Positions 15,994 through 22,971 of a DNA stretch of 22,971 nucleotides are shown here, piece by piece. Source of the stretch: DASUAS01 sp963809795. GTDB taxonomy: Bacteria; Actinomycetota; Acidimicrobiia; IMCC26256; DASPTH01. The notes below the pieces were generated by a model. The model was not told the origin of the DNA, did not search any database, and worked only from the letters and a program-made list of their open reading frames with translations. Numbering within the stretch: the stretch's first letter is position 1; each line of letters begins with the position of its first letter. The stretch is taken from contig CAWELN010000004.1 in the NCBI GenBank assembly GCA_963809795.1, positions 1-22,971 on the forward strand, given 5' to 3'. The position numbers were made by a program, and so were the translations under genes.

Positions 15994-16180
15994 GCGGTCA
16001 CTGGCGGCGCGGCACGCGCCCGGGGTGGTCCTCCGCCGTCCGAGCGAGTCGACCACGGCCGTCGCCCTTGCGCAACCGACGTGGCCATCCGCTCACTGCT
16101 TCCGCTCTCGTCGCGGCGCTCCGGGGCGCTCTGCCCCCGCTGCGTTGCTCGCCGGGGTACCCGGCTCGCGCACACTCCGC

Positions 16181-16955
16181 TCAGGCGTCGTCGGGGACCC
16201 AGCTCGGTGGTCGCTTCTCCATGAACGCCTGCATCCCCTCACGCGGCTCGGGCGAGTGCTCCAGCGCCCAGAACATGGTCTGGTAGTCGATGGTGCCGTA
16301 ACGCTCGTTGAGCATGCGCTTGACGTGCACGCGCGCGTCGGGGGAGGTCTGCAGGACCTGCCGGGCCGCGTCCAACGCGGCGTCACGCAGGTCGTCGTGC
16401 GGGACCATCCGGCTGATCACCCCGAGTCGCACCGCCTCCTCGGCGTCGAAGCGTCGCGCCGAGAGGAGCAGGTCGCGGCGCGACGGCGACGCCGACGTGC
16501 GCCGGCAGCACCGCCGCGTACGTCGCGTCGGGGATGCCCCGGAGCAGCTCGGGAACGCGGAAGGTGGCGCGGTCGCTGGCCACCGCGATGTCGGCCATCA
16601 TCGCGATCAGGAGGCCGCCGGCCTGGCAGATGCCGTTGACCGCGGCGATGACCGGGGCCCGGCTGTCCCGGATGGCGAGGAACGGCAGGATGTCGGAGCC
16701 GGCGGCGTCGGGCCACGTCTCTCCCGGCTCCGACCGTCCGCCCAGGTCACCGCCGGGCGCGAAGACGTCGTCGACCCCGGTGATGATCAGCGCCGCCAGC
16801 TGCTCGTCGGTGTTGACGAGCTGCACCGCCCGCTTGATGCCGTAGTACATGCCCGGCGTGAGCGCGTTTCGGGCCGCGGGTCGGTCGATGATGCACCAGG
16901 CGATCGACCCCTCCTGCTCCAATCGCAGCGACGACGTTCCGAGCTCCTGCGCCAT
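16181..16955 (-). CDS. Second enoyl-CoA hydratase/isomerase family protein (one frame break)
   Basis: This crotonase of about 258 residues begins MAQELGTSSLRLEQEG. It has the oxyanion segment DVFAPGGDLGG, then NGICQAGGLLIAMMADIAVA and FRVPELLRGIPDATYAAVLP, and after one +1 frame break near 16490 continues as LLLSARRFDAEEAVRLGVIS to PPSWVPDDA. Relative to rat crotonase the Glu144 position appears to be Leu (GGLLIA) while Glu164 is kept (PEL), the reverse of the neighbouring crotonase. Retaining only the second Glu is seen in some enoyl-CoA isomerases. A leaderless promoter precedes the ATG. The span of 775 bases equals one extra base over a whole number of codons, consistent with a single insertion. 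Confidence 0.88.
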
Positions 16956-16967
16956 GGCCGCACACTA
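16956..16967 (-). promoter_or_regulatory. Leaderless promoter of the second crotonase
   Basis: Minus-strand TAGTGT (16967-16962), six bases, then ATG at 16955. It supports the start choice and fits the spacing seen at tetR and exoD. Confidence 0.5.
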
Positions 16968-17011
16968 CGTTTGCGTGCGCCCGGTACGCCCGTCCGCGAT
17001 CGGTTCCGGGC

Positions 17012-17023
17012 TACAACGGTGGC
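17012..17023 (+). promoter_or_regulatory. Probable leaderless promoter of the SnoaL-like gene
   Basis: TACAAC followed by six bases and GTG at 17024. The spacing equals that at the other leaderless genes, but the last base of the hexamer is C instead of T. Confidence 0.35.
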
Positions 17024-17399
17024 GTGGTCGACCGCGCCGGCGTCGCGGAGTGGATCGAGGAGTACGAGCGGGCCTGGCGCTCGCCGGGCGCGGCCGCGCT
17101 CGGGACGCTGTTCGCGGATGACGCCTCCTACACACCGTCGCCCTGGGCGGAGCCCGTGCGCGGCCTCGAGGAGCTCGCCCGGTTCTGGGAGCGCGAGCGT
17201 GGACGGTGCCGGCGAGGGGTTCGGGATGCGGAGCGAGATCGTCGGCATCGACGGCGCGACCGCGGTGGTCCGCGTCGCGGTCGACTACGACGACGGCGAG
17301 CGATGGCGCGACCTGTGGATCGTCACCTTCGACACCGAGCGCCGGTGCCGGACGTTCGAGGAGTGGCCGTTCGCCATCGATCAGCCGGACGGGCACTGA
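17024..17399 (+). CDS. SnoaL/NTF2-like protein (one frame break)
   Basis: A small alpha+beta cone protein of about 125 residues. The N-terminal part VAEWIEEYERAWRSPGAAAL and LFADDASYTPSPWAEPVRGL is typical of the SnoaL-like family, as is the C-terminal part FGMRSEIVGIDGATAVVRVA with DLWIVTFD and CRTFEEWPFAIDQPDG. One +1 frame break lies between about 17195 and 17220, and the span of 376 bases fits one extra base. The family includes cyclases, isomerases and non-enzymatic binding proteins, so no reaction is assigned. The gene is divergent from the second crotonase, and both appear to be leaderless. Confidence 0.75.
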
Positions 17400-17421
17400 G
17401 GACCGGGGTCGGAGCCGCGTC

Positions 17422-17451
17422 TTGCGGCGTGTGCCCCTTCCTTCTTAGCCT
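17422..17451 (+). promoter_or_regulatory. Candidate promoter of the hot-dog thioesterase-like gene
   Basis: TTGCGG (17422-17427) and TAGCCT (17446-17451) are 18 bases apart and 34 bases before the ATG at 17486. Both elements are reasonable actinobacterial matches. Confidence 0.45.
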
Positions 17452-17485
17452 CGGGGCGAGGACGCGAAGCTGCAGGGGTCGAGCC

Positions 17486-18343
17486 ATGGCATTGCGAGAC
17501 ATCCGAGAGCTGAAGAACGACCCCGAGGCGTACGCAGCGGAGCTGGAGCAGCGCTGGACCGGGCTGCTCAGCTACCGGTACATCGGCCGCAACCACGGTT
17601 CGATGAACACCGGTGAGATCGACAACACCGTGACCTTGCGCCGCGACATGCGCAACGCGACCGGTGGGCTGCTCGTCGCCCCCATCGCGATCAGCTCGCC
17701 GGAAGGCGACGTCGGCTCCGACCTCGTCACCGTCCCGAACCCGGTGATCCACTCGTGCCAGATCATCGATCCCGCGGCGCGACGTCACGCGGATCGAGGT
17801 CATCGAGTCGGAGGTGCTGCACGCAGGCGCGGGATGGGCTACAGCCGCTCGAAGATCGTCGACGCCGACGATCACACTCGGGTCATCGCGTTCACGGAGG
17901 GGCAGGGCGCGAAGATCGGCGAGGTGCCCGAGGGACTCGAGAAGATGCCCGAGGACAAGCTCGAGATCGTCGACTCGCCCGACCTCCCACCCCTCTGGCA
18001 GGTCTTCGGCGCGTCCCGCCGCGACGACGGCCACTGGGCGCTCCCCGAGCTCTCGGTCGAGCTCGCGTCGCCCGACGCCGCGCTCCACATCGGTCCACAG
18101 CACGTCGTCCTGGAGACCGCCGCGACCGACGCCGCCGTCGCGCTCGCCGGCACCGACCAGCTGCAGATGCAGTCGTGGCACGTGATGTTCCTCGCCCGGG
18201 GCAAGGTCGGGCCGTTCCGGGTCGACAGCGAAGCGGCCCGCGGGCCGGGCGGTCGGGTCGGCGTCCGCATGGTGCTCCACGACGAGGGCAACCAGGACCG
18301 CGTGGTGACCTCGGCGACGGCGCTGTTCGCGGTGGTCGAGTAG
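17486..18343 (+). CDS. Tandem hot-dog (PaaI/acyl-CoA thioesterase-like) protein
   Basis: This protein of about 285 residues starts MALRDIRELKNDPEAYAAEL. The first half has a PaaI-like block MNTGEIDNTVTLRRDMRNAT with GGLLVAPIAISSPEGDVGSD and then GMGYSRSKIVDADDHTRVIA. The second half holds LHIGPQHVVLETAATDAAVA, SWHVMFLARGKVGPFRVDSE and RVGVRMVLHDEGNQDRVVTS, consistent with a second hot-dog domain. Two frame breaks near 17783 and 17830 cancel each other; between them the correct reading is DVTRIEVIESEVLHAG. It could hydrolyse or bind acyl-CoA thioesters in the surrounding catabolic region. The substrate is unknown. It is convergent with the DUF899 gene. Confidence 0.75.
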   Translation: MALRDIRELKNDPEAYAAELEQRWTGLLSYRYIGRNHGSMNTGEIDNTVTLRRDMRNATGGLLVAPIAISSPEGDVGSDLVTVPNPVIHSCQIIDPAARRHADRGHRVGGAARRRGMGYSRSKIVDADDHTRVIAFTEGQGAKIGEVPEGLEKMPEDKLEIVDSPDLPPLWQVFGASRRDDGHWALPELSVELASPDAALHIGPQHVVLETAATDAAVALAGTDQLQMQSWHVMFLARGKVGPFRVDSEAARGPGGRVGVRMVLHDEGNQDRVVTSATALFAVVE

Positions 18344-18347
18344 CCGG

Positions 18348-19065
18348 CTACGTGTCGTAGGAGAGCTGTTCGTCCCAACCGTCCGGACGCCCTTCCGGGG
18401 TGAGGTCGAACAGGTTCCAGAGCGGTTCCAACGTGCCCACGTGGCGCGGATCCTGTCCGGGGTCGGTGGGCGCGAAGAGGAGCTCGGAGCTCCAACTGTG
18501 CCGCACGGTGCCGTCGCCGGCGCGGCGTGAACACGTTGAGCATCGGGTCGGGGCCGTGCTCGCCGTCGCCGTGGTAGTCGCGACGGAACGTGTTCCCCGC
18601 CGACGACACCAGTCGGAGGTTGCGCCAGCCGCGGTCTTCGGCGACGACCGCCATCCGTGCGAACGGCACCCCCGCCACCACGACCAGCCCCAAGTGCTGC
18701 GCCACGTGCGCGGCGGCGCCGTCGAGCTGGTCGAGCAAGGCGGTGCACGACGGGCAGGGCGTCGCTTCGAGCGGCCACCGGGCCAGAGGTCCCGACGGTG
18801 GTGCAGGCCGGTCGTCCCCCGTGTGCCGTGGGAACATCCAGTGATAGATCGCCAACGAGGTGTGACCGCCGAAGAGGCCGGACAGTCGCACGCGCCCGTC
18901 AGCGCCGACGAACTCGTAGTCCTCCGGCACCGTGCCGCCGGGCGGGAGAGCCCGTCGCGCGACGGCGACGCGCTCCATGGCGCGCCGCAGCTCGATCTCG
19001 TCGTCGAGCAGCTGGTCACGGGCGCGGCGGTACTCCGCCGATTCGCCCGGAAACGTGAGGTTCAT
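18348..19065 (-). CDS. DUF899 thioredoxin-like protein (one frame break)
   Basis: This protein of about 239 residues belongs to DUF899, a thioredoxin-fold family of unclear function. Visible blocks are SAEYRRARDQLLDDEIELRR, VPEDYEFVGADGRVRLSGLF, SLAIYHWMFPRHTGDDRP, a CPSC redox-type motif in ATPCPSCTALLDQLDG, RNLRLVSSAGNTFRRDYHGD and, after the break, SWSSELLFAPTDPGQDPRHV. One +1 break lies near 18525-18540. ATG 19065 is chosen over 19098 because AGGAG lies seven bases upstream of it. Its stop codon is only four bases from the convergent thioesterase-like gene stop, with no room for a terminator. Confidence 0.87.
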
Positions 19066-19072
19066 CGGATCA

Positions 19073-19077
19073 CTCCT
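19073..19077 (-). promoter_or_regulatory. Ribosome binding site deciding the DUF899 start
   Basis: AGGAG on the minus strand lies seven bases before ATG at 19065 and between that codon and the alternative ATG at 19098. Confidence 0.7.
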
Positions 19078-19199
19078 GGGGTCGCCGGGGTAGGACATGC
19101 CCTCGGGTCTGACGCCCGCGATCCCGGGAATTCATTGCCGCGTTCGTCCCCGACGCCCTCCACCGACCATTCTGTCGGGCACGGGTGTCGTGGTGAGAG

Positions 19200-19204
19200 A
19201 GGAG
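19200..19204 (+). promoter_or_regulatory. Ribosome binding site of the first short-chain dehydrogenase
   Basis: AGGAG sits five bases before GTG at 19210 and fixes the start of this broken gene. Confidence 0.65.
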
Positions 19205-19209
19205 CGGTC

Positions 19210-19987
19210 GTGAGTGACGAGAGGCTGGCGGGACGGCGGGTGCTCGTGGTCGGTGCTTCCACGGGAATCGGGGCGCGTGATCGGCCGGCGGCTGTGCGCC
19301 GCCGGTGCGCACGTGGCCTTCGCCGCCCGCCGCGGTGAGGTCTGCGAGGAGGCCGCCCGGGAAGCGGGTGGTGTCGCGATCGGCCTCGCGCGACGTCACC
19401 GACGAAGAGCAGTGCACGCGAGTCATCGCCGACACGGTCGAGGCGTTGGGTGGCCTCGACGACGTCGTGTATTCGACTGGTGCCATCAGCATCATCGCGT
19501 TGGCCGAAGCGAACACGGAATGGTGGCGACGGACGTTCGAGACCAACGTCATGGGTGCGGCGCTCATCACGAAGCGGCGTTGCCCCATCTGCAGCAGTCG
19601 ACGGGGTCGGTGATCTACCTCTCGTCGGTGTCGAGCATCGGGGCGGTGTGGCCGGGCATCGGCGTGTACACGGCGACCAAGGCGGCGCTGAACCGCATGG
19701 TCGAGACGTGGCGATCCGAGCATCCCGAGATCGGCTTCACCCGCATCTTCGTCGGTCCGACCGACGAGTCGGCGACCGGCACCGAGTTCGACATGAGCGC
19801 GGTGGAGCACATGGCGGCGCCGGCCCGCGATGGGTGTGCAGTCGGGAGCCATGTGCACGCCGACGTGCATCTCGGAAGCGGTCGAGATGGTCCTGAGCAG
19901 CTCGTCACGCGTGCTGTGGGACGTGACCGTCGTGCCGAAGGACCCGCTCGGCCGTGGGCGTTCGACGCCGGTGGGGCCCTGGCCTGA
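19210..19987 (+). CDS. Short-chain dehydrogenase/reductase (SDR) 1, several frame breaks
   Basis: An NAD(P)-dependent Rossmann-fold oxidoreductase of about 259 codons. The cofactor motif is VLVVGASTGIGA. Next come LCAAGAHVAFAARRGEVCEE, DVTDEEQCTRVIADTVEALG, the conserved Asn in FETNVMGAAL, IYLSSVSSIGAVWPGIG and the catalytic VYTATKAALNRMVE. Breaks occur near 19271, 19388, 19575 and 19830, and probably near 19940. The end is uncertain: the last clear frame (DVTVVPKDPLG) runs to a stop at 20058-20060, but a further shift gives PWAFDAGGALA ending at 19987, which matches normal SDR length and leaves room for the next promoter. Substrate unknown. It is divergent from DUF899. Confidence 0.82.
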
Positions 19988-20047
19988 GCGGTCGGTGTCT
20001 CGCTCGGTCGCCGACGTCCCGCGGTCAGCTTGCGGCGGCCCGCTCCG

Positions 20048-20053
20048 CTCCCT
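20048..20053 (+). promoter_or_regulatory. Candidate -10 box of the second SDR/TetR unit
   Basis: TAGGGT fits TANNNT and lies 10 bases before a small inverted repeat. No well-spaced -35 was found. Confidence 0.3.
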
Positions 20054-20062
20054 AGGGTGAAG

Positions 20063-20080
20063 CTGTACCGTTTCGTTTCG
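20063..20080. promoter_or_regulatory. Candidate operator before SDR 2 and the second TetR
   Basis: CCGTT (20063-20067) and AACGG (20076-20080) form an inverted repeat around TCGTTTCG, just downstream of a -10 candidate. The reverse strand contains TTCGAAAC, as at the first TetR locus. Binding by the downstream TetR is inferred. Confidence 0.35.
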
Positions 20081-20127
20081 AACGGACTCGAGCCCGTCGG
20101 CGACGGGCCGGCAGAGGGGGCGTTCGC

Positions 20128-20944
20128 ATGCGGGTCGAGGGCAAGGTCCGTTGGTCACCGGCGGCACGCGCGGGATCGGTCGGGGCGTCGTGGAGATGCT
20201 CGCCGCCCAGGGGGGCGGCGGTGGTGTTCACGGGCCGGTCGGAGGACGCGGTCGCGGTCGAGGCCGGCGTCAAGGAGGCGGGCGGTGAGGTGATGTACCG
20301 CCCGCCGACAACGGCGTCGAAGAGGAGGTCGCTGGGCGCGGTGGCGGCGACCGTCGAGCGGTACGGCCGGCTGACGACGCTGGTGAACAACGCTGATCGT
20401 GTCCCGATCTACGTCGGCAGCGGCAAGGACAGCCACGTCGACGAGATCGACAACGACACGTTCGATCAGATCCTGCGCATCGCGTTGATGGGCACGGTCT
20501 GGGCGAGCAAGTACGCGTTATCGGAGACAGCGCCAGGCGGGCAGCGGTTCGATCGTGACATCTCCCGCGAGCCCTCGAAGTCGGCGCTCTCCCCCACCGG
20601 CCCGCCTACCACGCGTCCAAAGCGCCACCAACGCCCGCACCCCGGCGATGGCGGCGACTTCGGCAAGGACGACATCCGCACCAACGCCATCATCGTCGGA
20701 TTCATCTTCACCGGTTCGGAGGCGATGAGCGCCATCCTCGACAACCCGCAGTACCGGGCCGCGTTCGAGAAGAACATCATGGTGCCGCGCTTCGGCGAGC
20801 CGGCCGACATCGCCGCCGGAGTCGTCTACCTGGCCTCCGACGAGTCGAAGTACGTCACCGGCATCGAGCTCACCATCGACGGTGTGCTGTGCCACCAGGC
20901 GCTCCCGGAGCTCGACTTCGAGGGAATGCGCCGTGGGCGAGTAA
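20128..20944 (+). CDS. Short-chain dehydrogenase/reductase (SDR) 2, several frame breaks
   Basis: An SDR of about 270 codons starting MRVEGKV. The cofactor motif LVTGGTRGIGRG appears one frame over. Other blocks are AAVVFTGRSEDAVAVEAGVK, AATVERYGRLTTLVNNAD, HVDEIDNDTFDQILRIALMG, the catalytic YHASK (shifted frame near 20610), DIRTNAIIVGFIFTGSEAMS and FGEPADIAAGVVYLASDESK with YVTGIELTIDG. Breaks lie near 20148, 20210, 20300, 20335, and more than one between 20520 and 20660. After a final shift the likely stop is TAA at 20942-20944; the unshifted frame runs to 21024. The TetR gene starts 18 bases later, so the two are probably cotranscribed. Confidence 0.82.
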
Positions 20945-20952
20945 GCGGCGGC

Positions 20953-20957
20953 AGGAG
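20953..20957 (+). promoter_or_regulatory. Ribosome binding site of the second TetR gene
   Basis: AGGAG sits five bases before GTG at 20963. Confidence 0.65.
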
Positions 20958-20962
20958 CGCAC

Positions 20963-21735
20963 GTGGAGCGGTACCCGACCCTCGGCGGGTTGGTCGACCC
21001 CGCCGCGCCGGCCCGGGAGCCTGAGCCAGTGTCGCCGCGCCCGCGGCGTGCGCAGGACCCGATCCTCCAGGCGACGCTCGACGTCATCGCCGAACAAGGG
21101 GTGGTCGGGATCAGCGTCGACACGGTCGCGGCGCGTGCGACGGTCAGCAAGGCGACGATCTACCGCCACTGGGGCTCGCGAGCGGCGCGGCTCATCCACG
21201 CCGCCATCTCGTCGTTGCAGCAGCCGACCGTGGATCCTGACACCGGATCGCTGCGGGGGGACCTCACGGTCCTGCTGCAACACCTCGTCGTGGTACTTCG
21301 ACGTGCCCAACATCGTGTGTGTCTTCCCGTCGTTCGTCGACGCGGCCGTGCGTGATCCGGAGCTCGCCGAGCTGCGTCAGGAGACCCTGCGAACGGACGC
21401 CTGCGAGCTTCGAGCGGGTCGTGCAGCTCGCCATCGAACGCGGTGAGCTCGCCGACGACGTCGACGTCGCGCTCGTCGTCGACCTCGCGAGGTCACCGAT
21501 CATCTACCGGCGGGTCGTGGCGCAGACGGCGGTACGTACGGCAGACGTCGCACCCATCGTCGATGCCGTGTTGGCGGCGTTCGGCTCGGCGCCCGCGCCG
21601 TCGACCCGACTTACGAGTACGAGGGTCAGTCGCGTCCGGGTTCGCCGTGGCTGGCGTTGGCAACGCCGGCGCGCCAGTACGACTTGGGCGCGATCCTGGT
21701 CGTGTCGAGCCCGCGGTCCAGAAGCGACGCGGTGA
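20963..21735 (+). CDS. TetR-family regulator 2 (frame breaks, 3' end unresolved)
   Basis: The N-terminal DNA-binding domain is clear: ILQATLDVIAEQGVVGISVD followed by the helix-turn-helix TVAARATVSKATIYRHWGSR. The ligand domain continues across two +1 breaks as VPNIVCVFPSFVDAAVRDPE (break near 21295) and ERVVQLAIERGELADDVDVA (break near 21410), with a C-terminal tetramer-like helix VAPIVDAVLAAFG. The stop given (21735) is where the last frame closes, but plausible protein ends near 21600, before the convergent gene at 21626. It follows SDR 2 by 18 bases and likely controls that gene and itself. Confidence 0.78.
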
Positions 21736-22384
21736 ATTGCCTCGACGACGCTCAGCTCTCCTGCCAGGTACGCACGGCCCGCGCCGTCACCGAGCTCGAC
21801 CCCGGCGAGCGCGTCGACCAACCGTTCGGCATCGGCCGCCGACGTGCCGCCGCGGTGCACGTACCGAAGGCCTGGCAGCTCGACGCCGGGCACCTCGTCC
21901 GCGTCGAGTCGACCGAGATCACGAGCGTCGCGGTGGCCTGGGTCCGCCAGGCTTTCCGCCATCGCGTACGTGGCCGGGAGGAACGACTCGTCGCCGGCGA
22001 ACAGGTGCCAGCTCGCGTCCGCCGTCGACCGTCACCTTGCCACGCGGGCCGATGGCCTCGAGTCGGTCGCCGGCCCGGGCATCGCTGAACCACCTCGCAC
22101 CCGGTCCGTCCCCGTGCAGGACTGCATCAACCGCGATCGTCGTCGCGCCGGCGTCGAACGAGCGGATCGTGTACCGGCGGCGCACCTCCGCCCCGTCCTC
22201 GTCGGCGATGCCGAACATGAGATCCTGGCCGGGCTCGTACCGGAGTCCGGCCAGCGTGTCGCCGCCGAACACGACGCGGCGCATCGAGGGCGTGAGCGAC
22301 ACGGCGTGGACGACCTCGAGGTCGTACACGTCGGCGCCGATGCGCGCTGGCGAGGGCCCGGCTGTCGCCTGCGCTCGTGACCAC
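21626..22384 (-). CDS. Siderophore-interacting protein / FAD-dependent ferric reductase (three frame breaks)
   Basis: This ViuB/SIP-type reductase of about 252 residues binds FAD and uses NAD(P)H to reduce ferric siderophores. It shows YDLEVVHAVSLTPSMRRVVF, the FAD motif RRRYTIRSFD, GPGARWFSDARAGDRLEAIG, then WHLFAGDESFLPATYAMAES and the C-terminal RIAPKSYWRAGVANASHGEP ending GRD. GTG 22384 is chosen because GGGAGGT lies six bases upstream. Three +1 breaks are needed (near the N-terminus about 22330, about 22030 and about 21720). They sum to three, in agreement with the 759-base span. No siderophore synthesis or uptake gene is in view. It converges on the second TetR. Confidence 0.85.
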
Positions 22385-22390
22385 TTCCCG

Positions 22391-22397
22391 ACCTCCC
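22391..22397 (-). promoter_or_regulatory. Ribosome binding site of the siderophore-interacting protein gene
   Basis: GGGAGGT on the minus strand ends six bases before GTG at 22384. It decides the start of a gene whose N-terminal frame is broken. Confidence 0.7.
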
Positions 22398-22445
22398 GCC
22401 GCCGTCCGCCTGCGTCCCGCCCATCTTGGTCGGTGGCGGCGAAGA

Positions 22446-22834
22446 TCACCCGTCGTGCGTCGACTCCAGCCGAGCGACGAGCGCGTCGGGGTCGGCAACG
22501 GTGACGGTCAAGGCCGAGTGACCCTTCCTGCGGAGCGGCGAGGGCACGCGCTCCCGGAAGTGGACGCAGACGCCGGCGGTGTTGCGGTCGGTGCCGAAGG
22601 TCAGCCCGTCGTCGACCATCGAACCGCGTGCACCGGCGGCGGTCCACCACCGGTAGTCGCGGGTGACGTGCCGTTGATGTTGGTGAGCGGGGTCTCCATC
22701 TTCATGAACCCGAAGCGCGCGACGAAGTTGCCGTCCGGGGTGATGGTGACGCCATCGGTGTGGCGGTGCAGCCCGAACGGCAGCCAGAAGGGCGCCAGGC
22801 GATTGTCGACCGCGTAGGGGAAGAAGTCAGCCAT
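22446..22834 (-). CDS. Small protein of unknown function (one frame break)
   Basis: About 129 residues; I do not recognise the family. It starts MADFFPYAVDNRLAPFWLPF, continues ITPDGNFVARFGFMKMETPL, and after a break near 22660 (+2 or -1) reads VTRDYRWWTAAGARGSMVDD, LTFGTDRNTAGVCVHFRERV and SALTVTVADPDALVARL to the stop at 22446. The composition is balanced, with many aromatics and no signal or membrane segment, so it looks like a genuine soluble beta-rich protein. The conserved-looking core FGTDR...VCVHF and the closing ADPDALVARL would suit a small barrel or binding protein. It is transcribed in the same direction as the siderophore-interacting gene, 61 bases upstream of it. Confidence 0.65.
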
Positions 22835-22922
22835 CGTCGACCACGACCGAGTCTCCCAGCGTCGACCGTCGCCGAGCAACCCCGCGGGCGGTGCGTCGCG
22901 CCGGAGCACGCGGGCAGGATTC

Positions 22923-22940
22923 CGGCGGCGAGCGCCGCCG
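22923..22940. repeat. Hairpin near the right edge
   Basis: CGGCGGC and GCCGCCG pair around GAGC. It may be a terminator for a gene beyond the window or chance in GC-rich DNA. Otherwise the 137 bases from 22835 to the right edge show no supported gene. Confidence 0.25.
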
Positions 22941-22971
22941 CCTTCCCCCGATGCGGACGACCCGGAGGTCA

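Noticed and set aside
16000..16180. Possible small gene or RNA in the gap between the EthD gene and the second crotonase
   Set aside because: No open frame with a convincing start, and no strong hairpin or conserved-looking element beyond the EthD ribosome site.
4844..19390. Programmed +1 frameshifting at CGA as a general rule
   Set aside because: CGA is read in frame in intact genes, including 366-368 in the ATPase, the fourth codon of the binding protein and 5802-5804 in the carboxylase. Kept only as a pattern to test.
1..22971. Insertion sequences, CRISPR arrays, tRNA or rRNA genes
   Set aside because: No transposase-like motifs, regularly spaced repeats, cloverleaf sequences or rRNA-like segments were recognised on either strand.

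Overview
The window is very GC-rich and shows an actinobacterial style of gene expression: many GTG starts, GTGA stop-start overlaps, and TANNNT -10 boxes exactly six bases before the start codon. This fits Actinomycetota. A member of Acidimicrobiia is my guess, not something the sequence proves.

Left part (1-10472) is a nitrogen-scavenging locus. On the minus strand lie a TetR regulator (2798-3523) and a SsuABC/TauABC-type ABC importer: binding protein (1612-2667), permease (767-1615) and ATPase (1-770, cut by the window edge). Divergent from tetR, on the plus strand, are two DUF1989 'urea carboxylase-associated' proteins, a biotin-dependent urea/guanidine carboxylase and an allophanate hydrolase. 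The two DUF1989 proteins are the family reported to form carboxyguanidine deiminase, so the pathway is probably guanidine uptake > carboxyguanidine > allophanate > ammonia + CO2, rather than simple urea degradation. A shared motif lies in both intergenic gaps bordering tetR and may be its operator.

Middle (10549-14489) holds a leaderless 125-aa membrane protein, a winged-helix DNA-binding protein, a convergent ammonium transporter (amt) with a GlnR-like box upstream, an ExoD-family membrane protein and a small cupin. Amt would recapture the ammonium released by the first locus.

Right part (14517-22834) resembles acyl-CoA or lipid catabolism: an EthD-domain protein plus crotonase in one operon, a second crotonase, a SnoaL-like protein, a tandem hot-dog thioesterase-like protein, a DUF899 thioredoxin-like protein, two short-chain dehydrogenases, a second TetR, a siderophore-interacting (FAD) protein and a small unknown protein.

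Many genes are interrupted by frame breaks: roughly 30 that move the frame by +1 and about a dozen that are +2 or -1. Other stretches, such as 1-3523 and 11640-16480, are clean. Homology continues across every break, some breaks compensate within 60 bases, and no mobile element is present. I therefore read them as mostly insertion-type consensus errors and annotate those genes as whole CDSs spanning the breaks. No rRNA, tRNA, CRISPR array or insertion sequence was seen. No gene-free stretch exceeds 300 bases.
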